A model generated the notes under the pieces. That model was not told the origin of the DNA. It worked only from the letters and a program-made list of their open reading frames with translations, and made no database searches. From positions 186,001-250,000 of the forward strand of contig NZ_JAPNOZ010000011.1 in NCBI RefSeq assembly GCF_029955155.1: DNA of 64,000 nucleotides, in the 5' to 3' direction. Below are positions 8,746 through 17,935 of this stretch, piece after piece. Position 1 is the first letter of the stretch. Each line of letters begins with the position of its first letter. The stretch comes from Psychrobacillus sp. NEAU-3TGS (GTDB lineage: Bacteria; Bacillota; Bacilli; Bacillales_A; Planococcaceae). Position numbers and translations under genes: made by a program.

Positions 8746-9438
8746 TTACAACGACTCCTTTACTAAAGCAATTTTTCTTTCGAGCTCTTCTTTCTTACTT
8801 TGCACTTCCTTTGACGCTACCGTTTTATCTAGCTGATCCATGATACGTTGCCATTCCCGCAGTTCATTTGACCATTTTTTATGAAAAATAGTTGATTTTT
8901 CTTTCATTAAATAAGGTCCAACAAGTAGTTCTTGATCAGTAAGTTCCATATTACCTTTTTGAAGAACAACAATTTCATAAATTTTATCATGCTCTTCTAA
9001 TATAGTTTCGTTAGTAATTTTCCAGTTTTCCTTGATCGCCCATTCACGTATTGCCTTTGCATGAATATTCGGCTGTAAGATTAATGTTTCTACCGTCTCA
9101 AGTTTATCTTTTCCAGCTTCTAAAATAGAGGCAATAAGCGGACCACCCATACCAGCTATTGTAATTGTTTGGACATGATCTGACTCATTAATTACTTCTA
9201 GTCCATTTCCAAAACGTACTTCTATTTGTTGTTCTAAACCTTCACTTCTCACTTGCTTTTGCGCAGATTCAAATGGGCCTTTTACCACTTCGCCTGCAAT
9301 TCCTTTTTTAATAATACCTGTATGTACTAAATAACAAGGCAAATAAGCATGATCACTTCCGATGTCCGCCAAAGTTTTATTTTTTTCTACAAAGGAAGCA
9401 ACTGTTTTTAGTCTTTCCGATAATTTTTTTGCATTCAT
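8746..9438 (-). CDS. trmK: tRNA (adenine(22)-N1)-methyltransferase TrmK
   Basis: A 230-residue SAM-dependent methyltransferase. The Rossmann motif is LADIGSDHAYLP near residue 23, followed by VVKGPFESAQ and a TIAGMGG segment near residue 90. TrmK makes m1A22 in tRNA of Gram-positives. ATG at 9438 with AGAGGTG upstream is preferred to an upstream in-frame start at 9510, whose extension has no ribosome site. Likely co-transcribed with yqfO. Confidence 0.92.
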   Translation of the reverse strand: MNAKKLSERLKTVASFVEKNKTLADIGSDHAYLPCYLVHTGIIKKGIAGEVVKGPFESAQKQVRSEGLEQQIEVRFGNGLEVINESDHVQTITIAGMGGPLIASILEAGKDKLETVETLILQPNIHAKAIREWAIKENWKITNETILEEHDKIYEIVVLQKGNMELTDQELLVGPYLMKEKSTIFHKKWSNELREWQRIMDQLDKTVASKEVQSKKEELERKIALVKESL

Positions 9439-9480
9439 ATTGTAAACACCTCTTCTACATCTCATTATATCAAAAAAGTA

Positions 9481-9520
9481 AAAAAGACCTCGATTCTTTT
9501 GTAGAATCAAAGGTCTTTTT
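9481..9520. terminator. Terminator downstream of cccA
   Basis: AAAAAGACCT-CGATTCT pairs with AGAATC-AAGGTCTTTTT around a short TTTGT loop. On the minus strand the stem runs into T-rich sequence about 20 bases after the cccA stop. Confidence 0.8.
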
Positions 9521-9535
9521 GAAAAAAATATGATA

Positions 9536-9910
9536 CTATTCTAAAGATTTAACCCATGCAGCCATAGCATCGATGTTTTCAGCTGGTACTAAACCACCTG
9601 GCATTGCACCTCTACCATTAGCTAATACGTCTTTAACTTCATCTTCTGAAAGAGCAGTCCCTACTAATGATGGGAAATTGCCTTGTCCTTCAAAATTGGC
9701 ACCGTGACAGCTAATACATTTCCCTTGTGCAAACTCAGCTGGATCAAATTCACCAGCAGTCGCTTCTCCTTCAGCTGCACCGCCTTCAGCAGCTTCTTCT
9801 GTAGCAGCAATTTCTTCTTTGTTATTTACACCTTGAATTGATAAGAAGAAAATTAAACCAATACCAAATCCCATAATTAATAAAAACGGAATAATTGGAT
9901 TCTTTTTCAT
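9536..9910 (-). CDS. cccA: Membrane-anchored cytochrome c550
   Basis: 124 residues. One N-terminal membrane segment (IIPFLLIMGFGIGLIFFLSI) is followed by a Glu/Ala-rich linker, then a class I cytochrome c domain with the heme site CISCH near residue 80 and an axial Met in GAMPGGL. Full length for CccA. It is expected to face outside the membrane and pass electrons to a terminal oxidase. In B. subtilis cccA sits beside sigA; here the acyl-CoA dehydrogenase and sugar-acid island lie between them. RBS GAGGGAGGG precedes the ATG. Confidence 0.92.
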   Translation of the reverse strand: MKKNPIIPFLLIMGFGIGLIFFLSIQGVNNKEEIAATEEAAEGGAAEGEATAGEFDPAEFAQGKCISCHGANFEGQGNFPSLVGTALSEDEVKDVLANGRGAMPGGLVPAENIDAMAAWVKSLE

Positions 9911-10046
9911 AATTTACCCTCCCTCTTGCTATATACTTTTCTAAATAGAATTAGTCAACACTAATATTGTACTGCATTCTAACGAAAACGAAAAGTCTTA
10001 AAGAGGAAGTTTTATTTCTTTGTGACATTTTAGACATAATTTCGAC

Positions 10047-11186
10047 TTAGCAACCAATATGTCTTGCAATAACCATGCGTTGAACTTCAGATGTTCCTTC
10101 TCCAATTTCAAGCAGTTTTGCATCTCTCATAAAACGTTCTACTTCATATTCTTTCATATAGCCATATCCACCATGAATTTGGATTGCTTGATCTGCCACT
10201 TCCATTGCAATTTCGGATGCATACAGTTTACACATAGCAGCTTCTTTTCCAAATGCGCGTCCTTGGTCTTTTAGCCATGCCGCTTTATAAACCATTGTTC
10301 GAGCCAATTCGATTTTCATCGCCATATCAGCTAACTTAAATTGAGTTACTTGAAATTCAGAAAGTGTTTTTCCAAATTGTTTTCGTTCCTTTGAATAGCG
10401 TAATGCACGGTCAAAAGCAGCCTGTGCAATCCCAACTGCCATCGCTCCTATACCAATTCGTCCGCCATCAAGCGTAACTAAAAATTGTCTAAACCCATTT
10501 CCACGTTTTCCAAGCAAGTTTTCCTGCGGTACTCGTACATTTTCAAGCACTAATTCTGTTGTATTAGATGCATTTAAACCCATTTTTTCATAATTGTTGA
10601 TAACTGTAAAACCTTCAGCATCAGTTGGTACAATAATCGCTGATATTTCTTTTTTTCCATCTTTTACAGCTGTTATAGCAGTTAATGCTAGATGCTTTGC
10701 ATAACTGGCATTTGTGATAAACGATTTATTTCCATTGATAACAAAGTCCCCGCCATCTTCTTTTGCGGTAGTTTGAGTTCCTCCTGCATCCGAGCCAGCG
10801 TTAGGTTCTGTTAGTCCAAATGCTCCAAACGACTCTCCTGTACAGATTGGCACTAAATATTTTTGCTTCTGTTCTTCTGTCCCGAACAAATTTAGTGGAG
10901 CTCCTCCAAGTGAGATATGTGCAGAATAAGTAATACCTGTTGATGCACATGCACGACTTAGCTCCTCCGTTACGATTGCAAAACTAACTGTATCTGCTCC
11001 TGCTCCCTCGTACTCTTCTGCAAACGGCAAGCCCATCATCCCCATGTCGGCTAGCTGTTTAAAGATTTCTTTTGGAAACTCTTTCGTTTTGTCTCGTTCG
11101 ATTGCACCTGGTGCAACTACTTCATCCGCAAATTCATGAATTGTCTTGCGAATCATTTGTTGTTCTTGTGTTAAATCGAAATTCAT
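10047..11186 (-). CDS. Acyl-CoA dehydrogenase (short/branched-chain type)
   Basis: 379 residues, full length for the FAD acyl-CoA dehydrogenase family. Visible motifs: FGLTEPNAGSDAGG near residue 125, FITNASYA near 160, LDGGRIGIGAMA near 240, and the C-terminal IHGGYGYMKEYEVERFMRD followed by IGEGTSEVQ. The Glu in GEGTSE is the expected catalytic base of butyryl-CoA-type enzymes. It oxidises acyl-CoA at the alpha-beta bond and passes electrons to ETF. Chain specificity cannot be fixed by eye. ATG 11186 has AAGGGGATG upstream. It stands alone, with no ETF or thiolase gene beside it. Confidence 0.9.
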   Translation of the reverse strand: MNFDLTQEQQMIRKTIHEFADEVVAPGAIERDKTKEFPKEIFKQLADMGMMGLPFAEEYEGAGADTVSFAIVTEELSRACASTGITYSAHISLGGAPLNLFGTEEQKQKYLVPICTGESFGAFGLTEPNAGSDAGGTQTTAKEDGGDFVINGNKSFITNASYAKHLALTAITAVKDGKKEISAIIVPTDAEGFTVINNYEKMGLNASNTTELVLENVRVPQENLLGKRGNGFRQFLVTLDGGRIGIGAMAVGIAQAAFDRALRYSKERKQFGKTLSEFQVTQFKLADMAMKIELARTMVYKAAWLKDQGRAFGKEAAMCKLYASEIAMEVADQAIQIHGGYGYMKEYEVERFMRDAKLLEIGEGTSEVQRMVIARHIGC

Positions 11187-11362
11187 TTCTTCATCCCCTT
11201 TGTAAATAAAAACGCTTACTTTCATATTATACTGAAAATACGAAAGTTTTGCAGTTTAATATGAAAAAGAATTGGAAATAGTCTCGGGCTAGCATTACAG
11301 GAATGAAAAGGTGTATTTTGAAGGAGAATGGCATCCTATTGGAATACGGCTTCATAGAGCAC

Positions 11363-11398
11363 AAAAAAGCGTCCTCTTATCAATAAGGACGCCATCTT
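11363..11398 (-). terminator. Terminator at the end of the hexuronate/aldonate operon
   Basis: On the minus strand GCGTCCT pairs with AGGACGC around a loop and is followed by TTTTTTG. It lies about 35 bases after the last gene of the operon and separates it from the acyl-CoA dehydrogenase promoter region. Confidence 0.8.
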
Positions 11399-11434
11399 TA
11401 CTAGCTTGTTTTTTAGTCACTCAAATTTTAAATA

Positions 11435-12448
11435 TCAAGATTCTGATATAGTGATCAATGTTTTGTTTGTTCTAAAATTTCCAGCCTGGAAATAAGTACT
11501 TACTTCATTAAAAGTGATTTTATTTGTCACATAACTTGATTTAACCTGTCCTTTTTGTAAGCAATTAATCACATATTTAAAGTCTTCTTTCGTTGCATTA
11601 CGACTTCCAAGAAGGGTTAGTTCTTTTGCATGGAAATCCGGATCGAAGAACGTAATTGTATCTTTTACAAGTCCCACATACACTAGTTTTCCACCATGAT
11701 TCACATAGTTAAATGCATTCGTCATAGATTGTTTGTTGCCAGTTGCATCCATCACAATCGAAGGAAGGGATCCATTGTTTACCTCTTTCAATTGATCAAT
11801 TGCGTTCTCAGAAACAGTTACCGTTAAGTCACAGTCTGCCCAATCCTTGGCAAATTGTAAACGCTCTTCGCTTATATCCATCATGATCGTTTTTGCCCCT
11901 TGTAATTTTGCAAAACGAGCGGCACCAAGCCCGATCGGTCCTGCACCAATGATCAATACTGTTTCTCCTTCTTGTATAGCTGCTCTACGAACTGCATGTG
12001 CACCAATGCTCAAAGGTTCAACCATCGCCGCGTCATCTAACGATAAATCGTTAACCACAAATACATGACTAGCAGGAACTTTCAAATATTCAACCATTCC
12101 TCCGTCCACATGTACACCTAACACTTGCATTTCTGTACAGCAATTTGTTTTACCGCTCGTACATGCTAAGCATTTCCCACAGTGTAAATAAGGAATAATC
12201 GTTACCGTATCTCCAACTTGCATATTTACTACATCACTTGAAATAGCTTCAACCATACCGGACAATTCATGCCCTAATACTCGTGAATAGCTAAAAAATG
12301 GTTGGTTGCCCCCAAACGCATGTATATCCGTACCACAAATACCAACTCGCTTAATCGCAACTAATACTTCTCCATTTGCAAGGATTTCCGGTTTATCTAA
12401 CGTAATTTCATCCATTTTTCCAGGTTCTGTACAGGTGATTGCTTTCAT
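11435..12448 (-). CDS. Zinc-dependent dehydrogenase, L-galactonate 5-dehydrogenase (LgoD/YjjN)-like
   Basis: 337-residue MDR-family alcohol dehydrogenase. Catalytic zinc ligands fall in VGICGTDIH (Cys near 38) and LGHE (His near 60). The structural zinc cluster is CGKCLACTSGKTNCC near residues 90-104. The Rossmann motif is IIGAGPIGLGAA. The segment GTDIHAFGGNQPFFSY and the later GSRNAT strongly resemble, from memory, E. coli YjjN/LgoD, which oxidises L-galactonate to D-tagaturonate. That would feed the preceding gene uxaB. It is the last gene of the operon, three bases after the repaired uxaB frame. Alternative: another polyol or aldonate dehydrogenase of the YjmD/RspB group. Confidence 0.8.
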   Translation of the reverse strand: MKAITCTEPGKMDEITLDKPEILANGEVLVAIKRVGICGTDIHAFGGNQPFFSYSRVLGHELSGMVEAISSDVVNMQVGDTVTIIPYLHCGKCLACTSGKTNCCTEMQVLGVHVDGGMVEYLKVPASHVFVVNDLSLDDAAMVEPLSIGAHAVRRAAIQEGETVLIIGAGPIGLGAARFAKLQGAKTIMMDISEERLQFAKDWADCDLTVTVSENAIDQLKEVNNGSLPSIVMDATGNKQSMTNAFNYVNHGGKLVYVGLVKDTITFFDPDFHAKELTLLGSRNATKEDFKYVINCLQKGQVKSSYVTNKITFNEVSTYFQAGNFRTNKTLITISES

Positions 12449-12451
12449 AAT

Positions 12452-13935
12452 TCACACTCCATCTTCTAATTTTTCTAAAGCTACTTTCATTCCGATCTCT
12501 CGGATAATCTGCCATTCTTTTGCTACAGCTATAGATAAGTTTTGTACTTCTTCATTTGTTAGTAGGAAATCTTCTTTTATAATTGACTCTATAAATTTTC
12601 CCATTCTTCTAACGAAGGAGTTTGTATACTATTAAATGCTTGAAATTTTTGGATAACTTGCTGATCATCTTTCACTTCATACATACTAGTTATTTTTGCA
12701 CCTGCAAAGAATTGGAGCAGTGCTGCAAAGGCAAACACTAATCTTTTTGGTGGGTAACCAAAGTCACTATAATATGTATACAAACTTGGCCATATTCTTG
12801 CTTTAAATTTAGCATAACTATTTAAACTAATATCCGCTAAGCGGTGATGTATTGTTGGGTTCGCAAACCGATCAAATACTTGTTCCATAAAAGGAATGGC
12901 TTTTTCTTTTCCCATTGGAGGTAAAGTCTCTCTTATCTCTTCTGTTAAGGTTCTTTGAATAAATGAAGACATTAAAGGATTTTCCATAGCTTCTTTTACG
13001 CTTTCAATTTCTAATAGCAATCCAATAGCAGCTAGCATCGTATGCGGAGCATTAAGTAGCTTGACCTTTAATTCTCGGTAATGTTCTATCTTGTCAAATT
13101 GAACATTTAAACCAGCCTCTTTAAAGAGAAGTTTTTGTTGCACAAAATCCGGTCCATCTATTACAAAGAGGTGATACGGTTCTCCAACCGTTAACAGGAC
13201 ATCCTTATAGCCAAATTGTTCAAATAGTAATGTGTCTTCCTGTTTCGGATAGCCTGGTACAATTCGGTCTACAAGTGTATTACAAAAAGTACAAGCCGAT
13301 GTAATCCAATTTGTAAAATCAGAAGGAAGCTCCCAGTCATCTGCAATCTTCAAGCAAATTCTTTTTAACTGGTCCCCGTTATTTTCAATGAGCTCACACG
13401 GGATAATAATCCATCCTTTATTTGCAGCGCCTTGAAAATGGCTATAACGATGGTAAAGAAGCGAAACTACTTTTGCTGGAAATGAAATAGGACAACCTTC
13501 TTTAGAAAATGTCTCCTTTTCATATTGAATACCTGCTTCTGTTGTATTAGAAAATAAAAACTCTACCTCGTCTAACTCCGCTACCTTTAATGCTTCTGCC
13601 CAGTCTTCGTATGGATTAATCGCTTGCGCAATCGAATCCACCACATGTCTCTCATTCACTTCTTCCCCGTCTTGAATACCTCTTAATAGCAAAGTAAACA
13701 AACCATTTTGTTTTTGAAGTTTTGGGACAGTTTTTCCTCTAGGTGTTGCTTGCATCGAAACAATACTTCCTTGAAAGTCTGTTTTTCTATTTAATTCATA
13801 AATCATCCAATCTACAAATCCACGTATAAAGTTTCCATCGCCTACTTGTAGCACTCGCATTGGATATTCTTTTTTAACTGAATGACTCATTGACTCTTTA
13901 TAAGTTGCTAGATTTAAATCAGGCAGTATATTCAT
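12452..13935 (-). CDS. uxaB: Tagaturonate reductase UxaB, frameshifted near its C-terminus
   Basis: Mannitol-dehydrogenase-family oxidoreductase that interconverts D-tagaturonate and D-altronate. The Rossmann-type start is VLQVGDGNFIRGFVDW near residue 28. Other family segments are FSNTTEAGIQYE, GWIIIPCELIENNGD, LVDRIVPGYP and LLNAPHTML. The uninterrupted frame stops at 12589 after LEEWENL (448 residues). One missing base around 12593-12600 restores FIESIIKEDFLLTNEEVQ and continues to TGA at 12452, giving about 494 residues, close to the roughly 480 of known UxaB proteins. So the coding region is longer than the uninterrupted frame suggests. Confidence 0.88.
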
Positions 13936-13949
13936 CTGTTTGCCCCCCT

Positions 13950-15452
13950 TTACATAGTAACTCCGTCTTTGAAAATGGCAATTTCTTTGAATCCGAATAC
14001 TTCATTATTTGTTAATTTCTTTCCAGATGCTACATCGACGATATATTCGAAAAATGAATCTGTCATTTGTTCCATCGAAGCATCTTCTACAAGCTTTCCT
14101 GCGTTAAAATCAATCCAGTTTTTCTTTTTCTCTGCTAAAGCTGTATTTGTAGAGATTTTCACAGTTGGTGTTGGTCCCCCGAATGGAGTACCTCTTCCTG
14201 TTGTAAAAAGAACAATTTGACATCCTGATGTTGCAAGTGCTGTTACAGATACCAAGTCATTTCCGGGTCCTTGGATCAAGGTTAGTCCATCTTTATTTAT
14301 ACGAGAGCCATAAGGAATCACATTTTGCACGGTAGAAAATCCGCCTTTTTGTACGCAACCTAATGATTTTTCTTCTAGTGTTGTAATTCCACCTTCTTTG
14401 TTTCCAGGAGATGGGTTTTCATAAACTGGTTGGTCATATTTGATGAAGTAGTGTTTGAAATCATTGATCAGATGAACGATATCCTGAAATGTTTCTTCAT
14501 CTCTTGCACGTTCCATTAAAATGGTTTCCGCACCGAACATTTCAGGTACTTCCGTTAGTGCAGTAGAACCACCATAGCTAATGAGACGGTCAGAAAAAGA
14601 ACCTAATAATGGATTAGCTGTAATACCAGAAAGTCCATCACTTCCCCCACACTTAAGACCGATTCTAAGTGCGGAAACAGGAACTTCCTCACGTTCAAAT
14701 GAAGTTGCATAGTCAAATACCTCTTGCATTAATTCAAGCCCTTTTTCCATTTCATCTTCTTCCGCTTGAACACTCATAAATTTTACTCGGTTGGGGTTAT
14801 ATTCTCCGATTGCTTCTTTAAACAAATCAATATAATTATTTTCACAACCGAGTCCAAGTACTACTACTCCTCCAGCATTCGGATGATGGATTAAATTTCC
14901 CAATATTTTTTTTGTATATTCTAAGTCATCTCCTAACTGCGAGCAGCCGTATGGATGAGCGAAGTACTGCACACCATCGAAATTCGATGCTTTTAGCATG
15001 TTGTTACCCATTTTCGCTAAGTTTTCAGCAACTTTATTAATACAACCTACTGTATTAATGAGCCATAATTCATTTCTTACCCCTACATCCCCATTTTCAC
15101 GTTTATATCCGAGGAATGTTGGGGTCTCTGCAGGAGCATCTATTGAACTAATCTTTTTTGGTTTATAAGAATAATTCAATTCTCCTTCTAAATTTGTCTT
15201 TACATTATGAGAATGAACAAATTCACCGATTTCGATATCCTGTGTGGCATGGCCTATCGGAAAACCGTACTTGAGAATATTTTCCCCCTTTTTTATCGGA
15301 CTAACTGCTATTTTATGTCCTCGACGAACATTCTCTTGAAGTATAATTTTCACCTGTTCTTTTTCTATACTTTCCCCTTTTTCAAAATCTCTTAGCGCAA
15401 TCCACACATTGTCAGAAGGATGTATTTGGATGATAGATTGGTTAACTGTCAT
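13950..15452 (-). CDS. uxaA: Altronate dehydratase UxaA
   Basis: 500 residues, full length. It has an N-terminal SAF-type domain (IHPSDNVWIALRDF, then GHKIAVSPIKKGENILKYG) and a large C-terminal dehydratase domain with GYKRENGDVGVRNELW, HPYGCSQLGDD, GLGCENN, LKCGGSDGLSGI and TTGRGTPFGGP. It converts D-altronate to 2-keto-3-deoxygluconate using iron. ATG 15452 is chosen because AGAGGT precedes it; an in-frame start at 15470 adds six residues that cover that site. It lies between the transporter and uxaB. Confidence 0.95.
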   Translation of the reverse strand: MTVNQSIIQIHPSDNVWIALRDFEKGESIEKEQVKIILQENVRRGHKIAVSPIKKGENILKYGFPIGHATQDIEIGEFVHSHNVKTNLEGELNYSYKPKKISSIDAPAETPTFLGYKRENGDVGVRNELWLINTVGCINKVAENLAKMGNNMLKASNFDGVQYFAHPYGCSQLGDDLEYTKKILGNLIHHPNAGGVVVLGLGCENNYIDLFKEAIGEYNPNRVKFMSVQAEEDEMEKGLELMQEVFDYATSFEREEVPVSALRIGLKCGGSDGLSGITANPLLGSFSDRLISYGGSTALTEVPEMFGAETILMERARDEETFQDIVHLINDFKHYFIKYDQPVYENPSPGNKEGGITTLEEKSLGCVQKGGFSTVQNVIPYGSRINKDGLTLIQGPGNDLVSVTALATSGCQIVLFTTGRGTPFGGPTPTVKISTNTALAEKKKNWIDFNAGKLVEDASMEQMTDSFFEYIVDVASGKKLTNNEVFGFKEIAIFKDGVTM

Positions 15453-15489
15453 ATTGCATACCTCTTTCACTTGTATTTTGTATCAAAGA

Positions 15490-15517
15490 AAAGGAACAGC
15501 TTTGTCGCTGTTCCTTT
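15490..15517 (-). terminator. Intra-operon hairpin between transporter and uxaA
   Basis: AAAGGAACAGC (15490-15500) and GCTGTTCCTTT (15507-15517) form a perfect 11-bp stem. On this strand the downstream sequence is TTCTTTGATAC, only a weak U-tract. It lies downstream of uxaA's start on the map but upstream in transcription, that is between exuT and uxaA, so it may be a leaky terminator or a 3'-end stabiliser that reduces uxaA/uxaB expression. Confidence 0.6.
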
Positions 15518-15526
15518 GAAAAGTTA

Positions 15527-16780
15527 TTACGCAACAGTAGCCTTTTTCATGATTGGCTTAACAAAGAAGATTACCGCAATAGATGCAAATACTGCTAACC
15601 CACCAGCTAATAAGAATGCTGCTGTATATGTACCAGTAGTATCGATTAAATATCCTGTTAATGTAGGTCCAATAATTCCAGCTGTGTTTGCCAAGAAGTG
15701 CATGAATCCTCCTACAGAACCAACATTGCTTTGGTCAACAACATCTTGTACAACTGCCCAGTAAATTGCTCCTGTTAAGTATAGAAAGAATACTGAAAGA
15801 GCAACCAAAGAAACTGCCCCTACTGTTGTAGTAACTAACCCAGCAAAACCAATACATACCGCTGAGACAAACAAACAAGGAACTAAGACAGCTTTACGCG
15901 CAAAAAGAACGCCTTTACCAGCAAACTTTTTGAAGAATAGATCGGAAACAAATCCGCCTGCTGCAAGACCGATAAAACCGACAATCCAAGGGATGACCGT
16001 AATAATACTCATGTCCTCTACACTTAAACCGCGTGCATCGATTAAGTAACTTGGGAACCACGTTAGGAAGAAAAACAATACATAGTTATAAGCAAAGAAG
16101 GCAAATGCAGTAAACAATATTGTGCGACGTTTTAAATAAAAAGTAAGTGGAACTTTTCTCACTGTAGTAGCAGCAATTTCTTTTACTTCTTTTATTTCTT
16201 TTTCCTTCGCTTTTGCTGTTGGTTTTTCTTTTGCAAATTTCCACCAGAAAAATGCCCAGATAAGTCCGATTAACATGATGATAACGAATGAAACTCTCCA
16301 ACCGTACGAAATAGCGATAAATCCAACAATCGGACCTGCAATAGCTCCACCGAGTGGAGTACCACTATTAGTTAAACCAACTGCAGTAGCCCGTTGATCT
16401 GCAGGGAACCAGTTGTTTACCATTTTATTAATCGTTGCAGAAAGAGGACCCTCTCCCATACCAAATAAAATACGAATAATGATCAAACTTACAAATCCAA
16501 CTGCAAGTGCTATAGCACCACTAAAAAGTGACCAAACAATCATTGCTACCAGCAATGTCATTTTTGCACCAAATTTATCGGATGCAACTCCACCTAAAAA
16601 GTTAAAGATAGCATACCCGACAGAGAAACTACTAAAAATAATCCCCATTTGCGTAGCAGTTAATGTTAAATCATCTTTAATATATGGTGCTGCAATAGAA
16701 AGAGCCGATCTATCTAAATAGTTTATAACTCCTGCTAAAAATAATAGAATAAGCACAGCACGTTTATCTTTAGAAAACAT
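15527..16780 (-). CDS. exuT: MFS sugar-acid transporter, ExuT/anion:cation symporter family
   Basis: 417 residues with about 12 hydrophobic segments. Family marks include VINYLDRSALSIAAP at the N-terminus, a GGVASDKFGAK loop between helices 2 and 3, and ILFGMGEGPLSATINK. The charged central loop at residues 185-210 is rich in Lys/Glu. These fit the ACS family (ExuT, GudP, DgoT), which imports hexuronates or aldonates with protons. Located between the regulator and uxaA. Gene symbol given by operon equivalence to B. subtilis exuT; the true substrate could be galactonate or gulonate. Confidence 0.85.
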   Translation of the reverse strand: MFSKDKRAVLILLFLAGVINYLDRSALSIAAPYIKDDLTLTATQMGIIFSSFSVGYAIFNFLGGVASDKFGAKMTLLVAMIVWSLFSGAIALAVGFVSLIIIRILFGMGEGPLSATINKMVNNWFPADQRATAVGLTNSGTPLGGAIAGPIVGFIAISYGWRVSFVIIMLIGLIWAFFWWKFAKEKPTAKAKEKEIKEVKEIAATTVRKVPLTFYLKRRTILFTAFAFFAYNYVLFFFLTWFPSYLIDARGLSVEDMSIITVIPWIVGFIGLAAGGFVSDLFFKKFAGKGVLFARKAVLVPCLFVSAVCIGFAGLVTTTVGAVSLVALSVFFLYLTGAIYWAVVQDVVDQSNVGSVGGFMHFLANTAGIIGPTLTGYLIDTTGTYTAAFLLAGGLAVFASIAVIFFVKPIMKKATVA

Positions 16781-16814
16781 ATATTTTGCCCCTTACCATT
16801 TGAATGATTTTTAA

Positions 16815-17840
16815 CTAAAACGATTTATCTATACGTGAACATGATTCTCTTTTTATTAAACTCGGTTGTAATCTGATGACACCTGTTTCATTTGTGTTAA
16901 TTTTGTTGTTTATTTGATCTAACAATAATTTTACAGTCCTATTCGCCATTTCCACCGCGGGCTGTGAAATAGTAGTAACAGGTGGCGAAAAGAAACTTGC
17001 AAATTGTACTTCATCAATTCCGATAACCGCAATATCGTCTGGTATTTTTAAATTATTCTCTTTCATATATTTTAATAAAGCTGCTAGTACAATGTCATTC
17101 CCTGCAACAATTGCTTCGGGTGGTGTTTCGGTAGTAAAAAGTTCATGTATTACTTGCTGAATATCATGTACATCAGCCGTTTTAATATAAGCTGGATTTA
17201 CCTGCAATCCATGTCGACTAAGTGCTTTTTTATATCCTTCAATACGCTCCACCCGAGGGCTAATATTCCGAATAATAGACATTGTAACAATTGCAATTCT
17301 ATCGAAACCGCTTTCAACGAAACGATCAATTGCAAGCGAGGTTGCCATTTCATTATCTAGCATGACCGTGGCAATATTCATACCGTCTATTTTTCTATCC
17401 ATGAAAACGATGGGTATATGTTGCTTTTTTATACTTTCATATAAATCGAGATTTCCACCTGTAGGAAAAATGATAAAGCCATCTACTTGTTTAGCAAGTA
17501 ACATTTCAATATACTTTCTTTCCTTTTTTGGTTCATCATCGGCATTACATACGATTATATGAAAATCGTTTTCATGAAAATAGTTTTCAATTGCACGAAT
17601 TACTTGCGTAGAAAATGAGTGTAAAATATTAGCTACTATTACCCCAACAGTGAAGGTCGATTTCTGCTTTAAGCTTCTCGCTACACTGTTAGGAATATAA
17701 TTTAATTCTTCAATAGTAGTTTCAATTCTCTTACGTGTTTGTTCACTCATATACTCGTACCGCTTATTTAAATATTGAGAGACGGTACTTTTAGATACTT
17801 TTGCATGCTCTGCTACATCTGCGATTGTAATATGTTTCAA
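16815..17840 (-). CDS. LacI-family repressor of the operon (ExuR/KdgR-like)
   Basis: 341 residues. The N-terminal helix-turn-helix is ITIADVAEHAKVSKSTVSQYLN, followed by the hinge helix SVARSLKQK, and the periplasmic-binding-protein-like effector domain begins TFTVGVIVANILHSFS. Encoded inside the operon, between the SDR gene and the transporter, which matches exuR position logic in B. subtilis (exuT-exuR adjacent but in swapped order). The likely operators are AAACCGGTTT-type boxes at 22573-22595 upstream of kdgK. Expected inducer is a pathway intermediate such as KDG or a uronate; this is inference. Confidence 0.85.
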   Translation of the reverse strand: MKHITIADVAEHAKVSKSTVSQYLNKRYEYMSEQTRKRIETTIEELNYIPNSVARSLKQKSTFTVGVIVANILHSFSTQVIRAIENYFHENDFHIIVCNADDEPKKERKYIEMLLAKQVDGFIIFPTGGNLDLYESIKKQHIPIVFMDRKIDGMNIATVMLDNEMATSLAIDRFVESGFDRIAIVTMSIIRNISPRVERIEGYKKALSRHGLQVNPAYIKTADVHDIQQVIHELFTTETPPEAIVAGNDIVLAALLKYMKENNLKIPDDIAVIGIDEVQFASFFSPPVTTISQPAVEMANRTVKLLLDQINNKINTNETGVIRLQPSLIKRESCSRIDKSF

Positions 17841-17935
17841 TTTTCAGAACCCCATTTACTATTCTCTTTGTTGCTTAGATTGCCTTTCATTACTTTACAT
17901 GAGAAAAGTTTTTTAAGGCTCTATCCACTTGAAAA

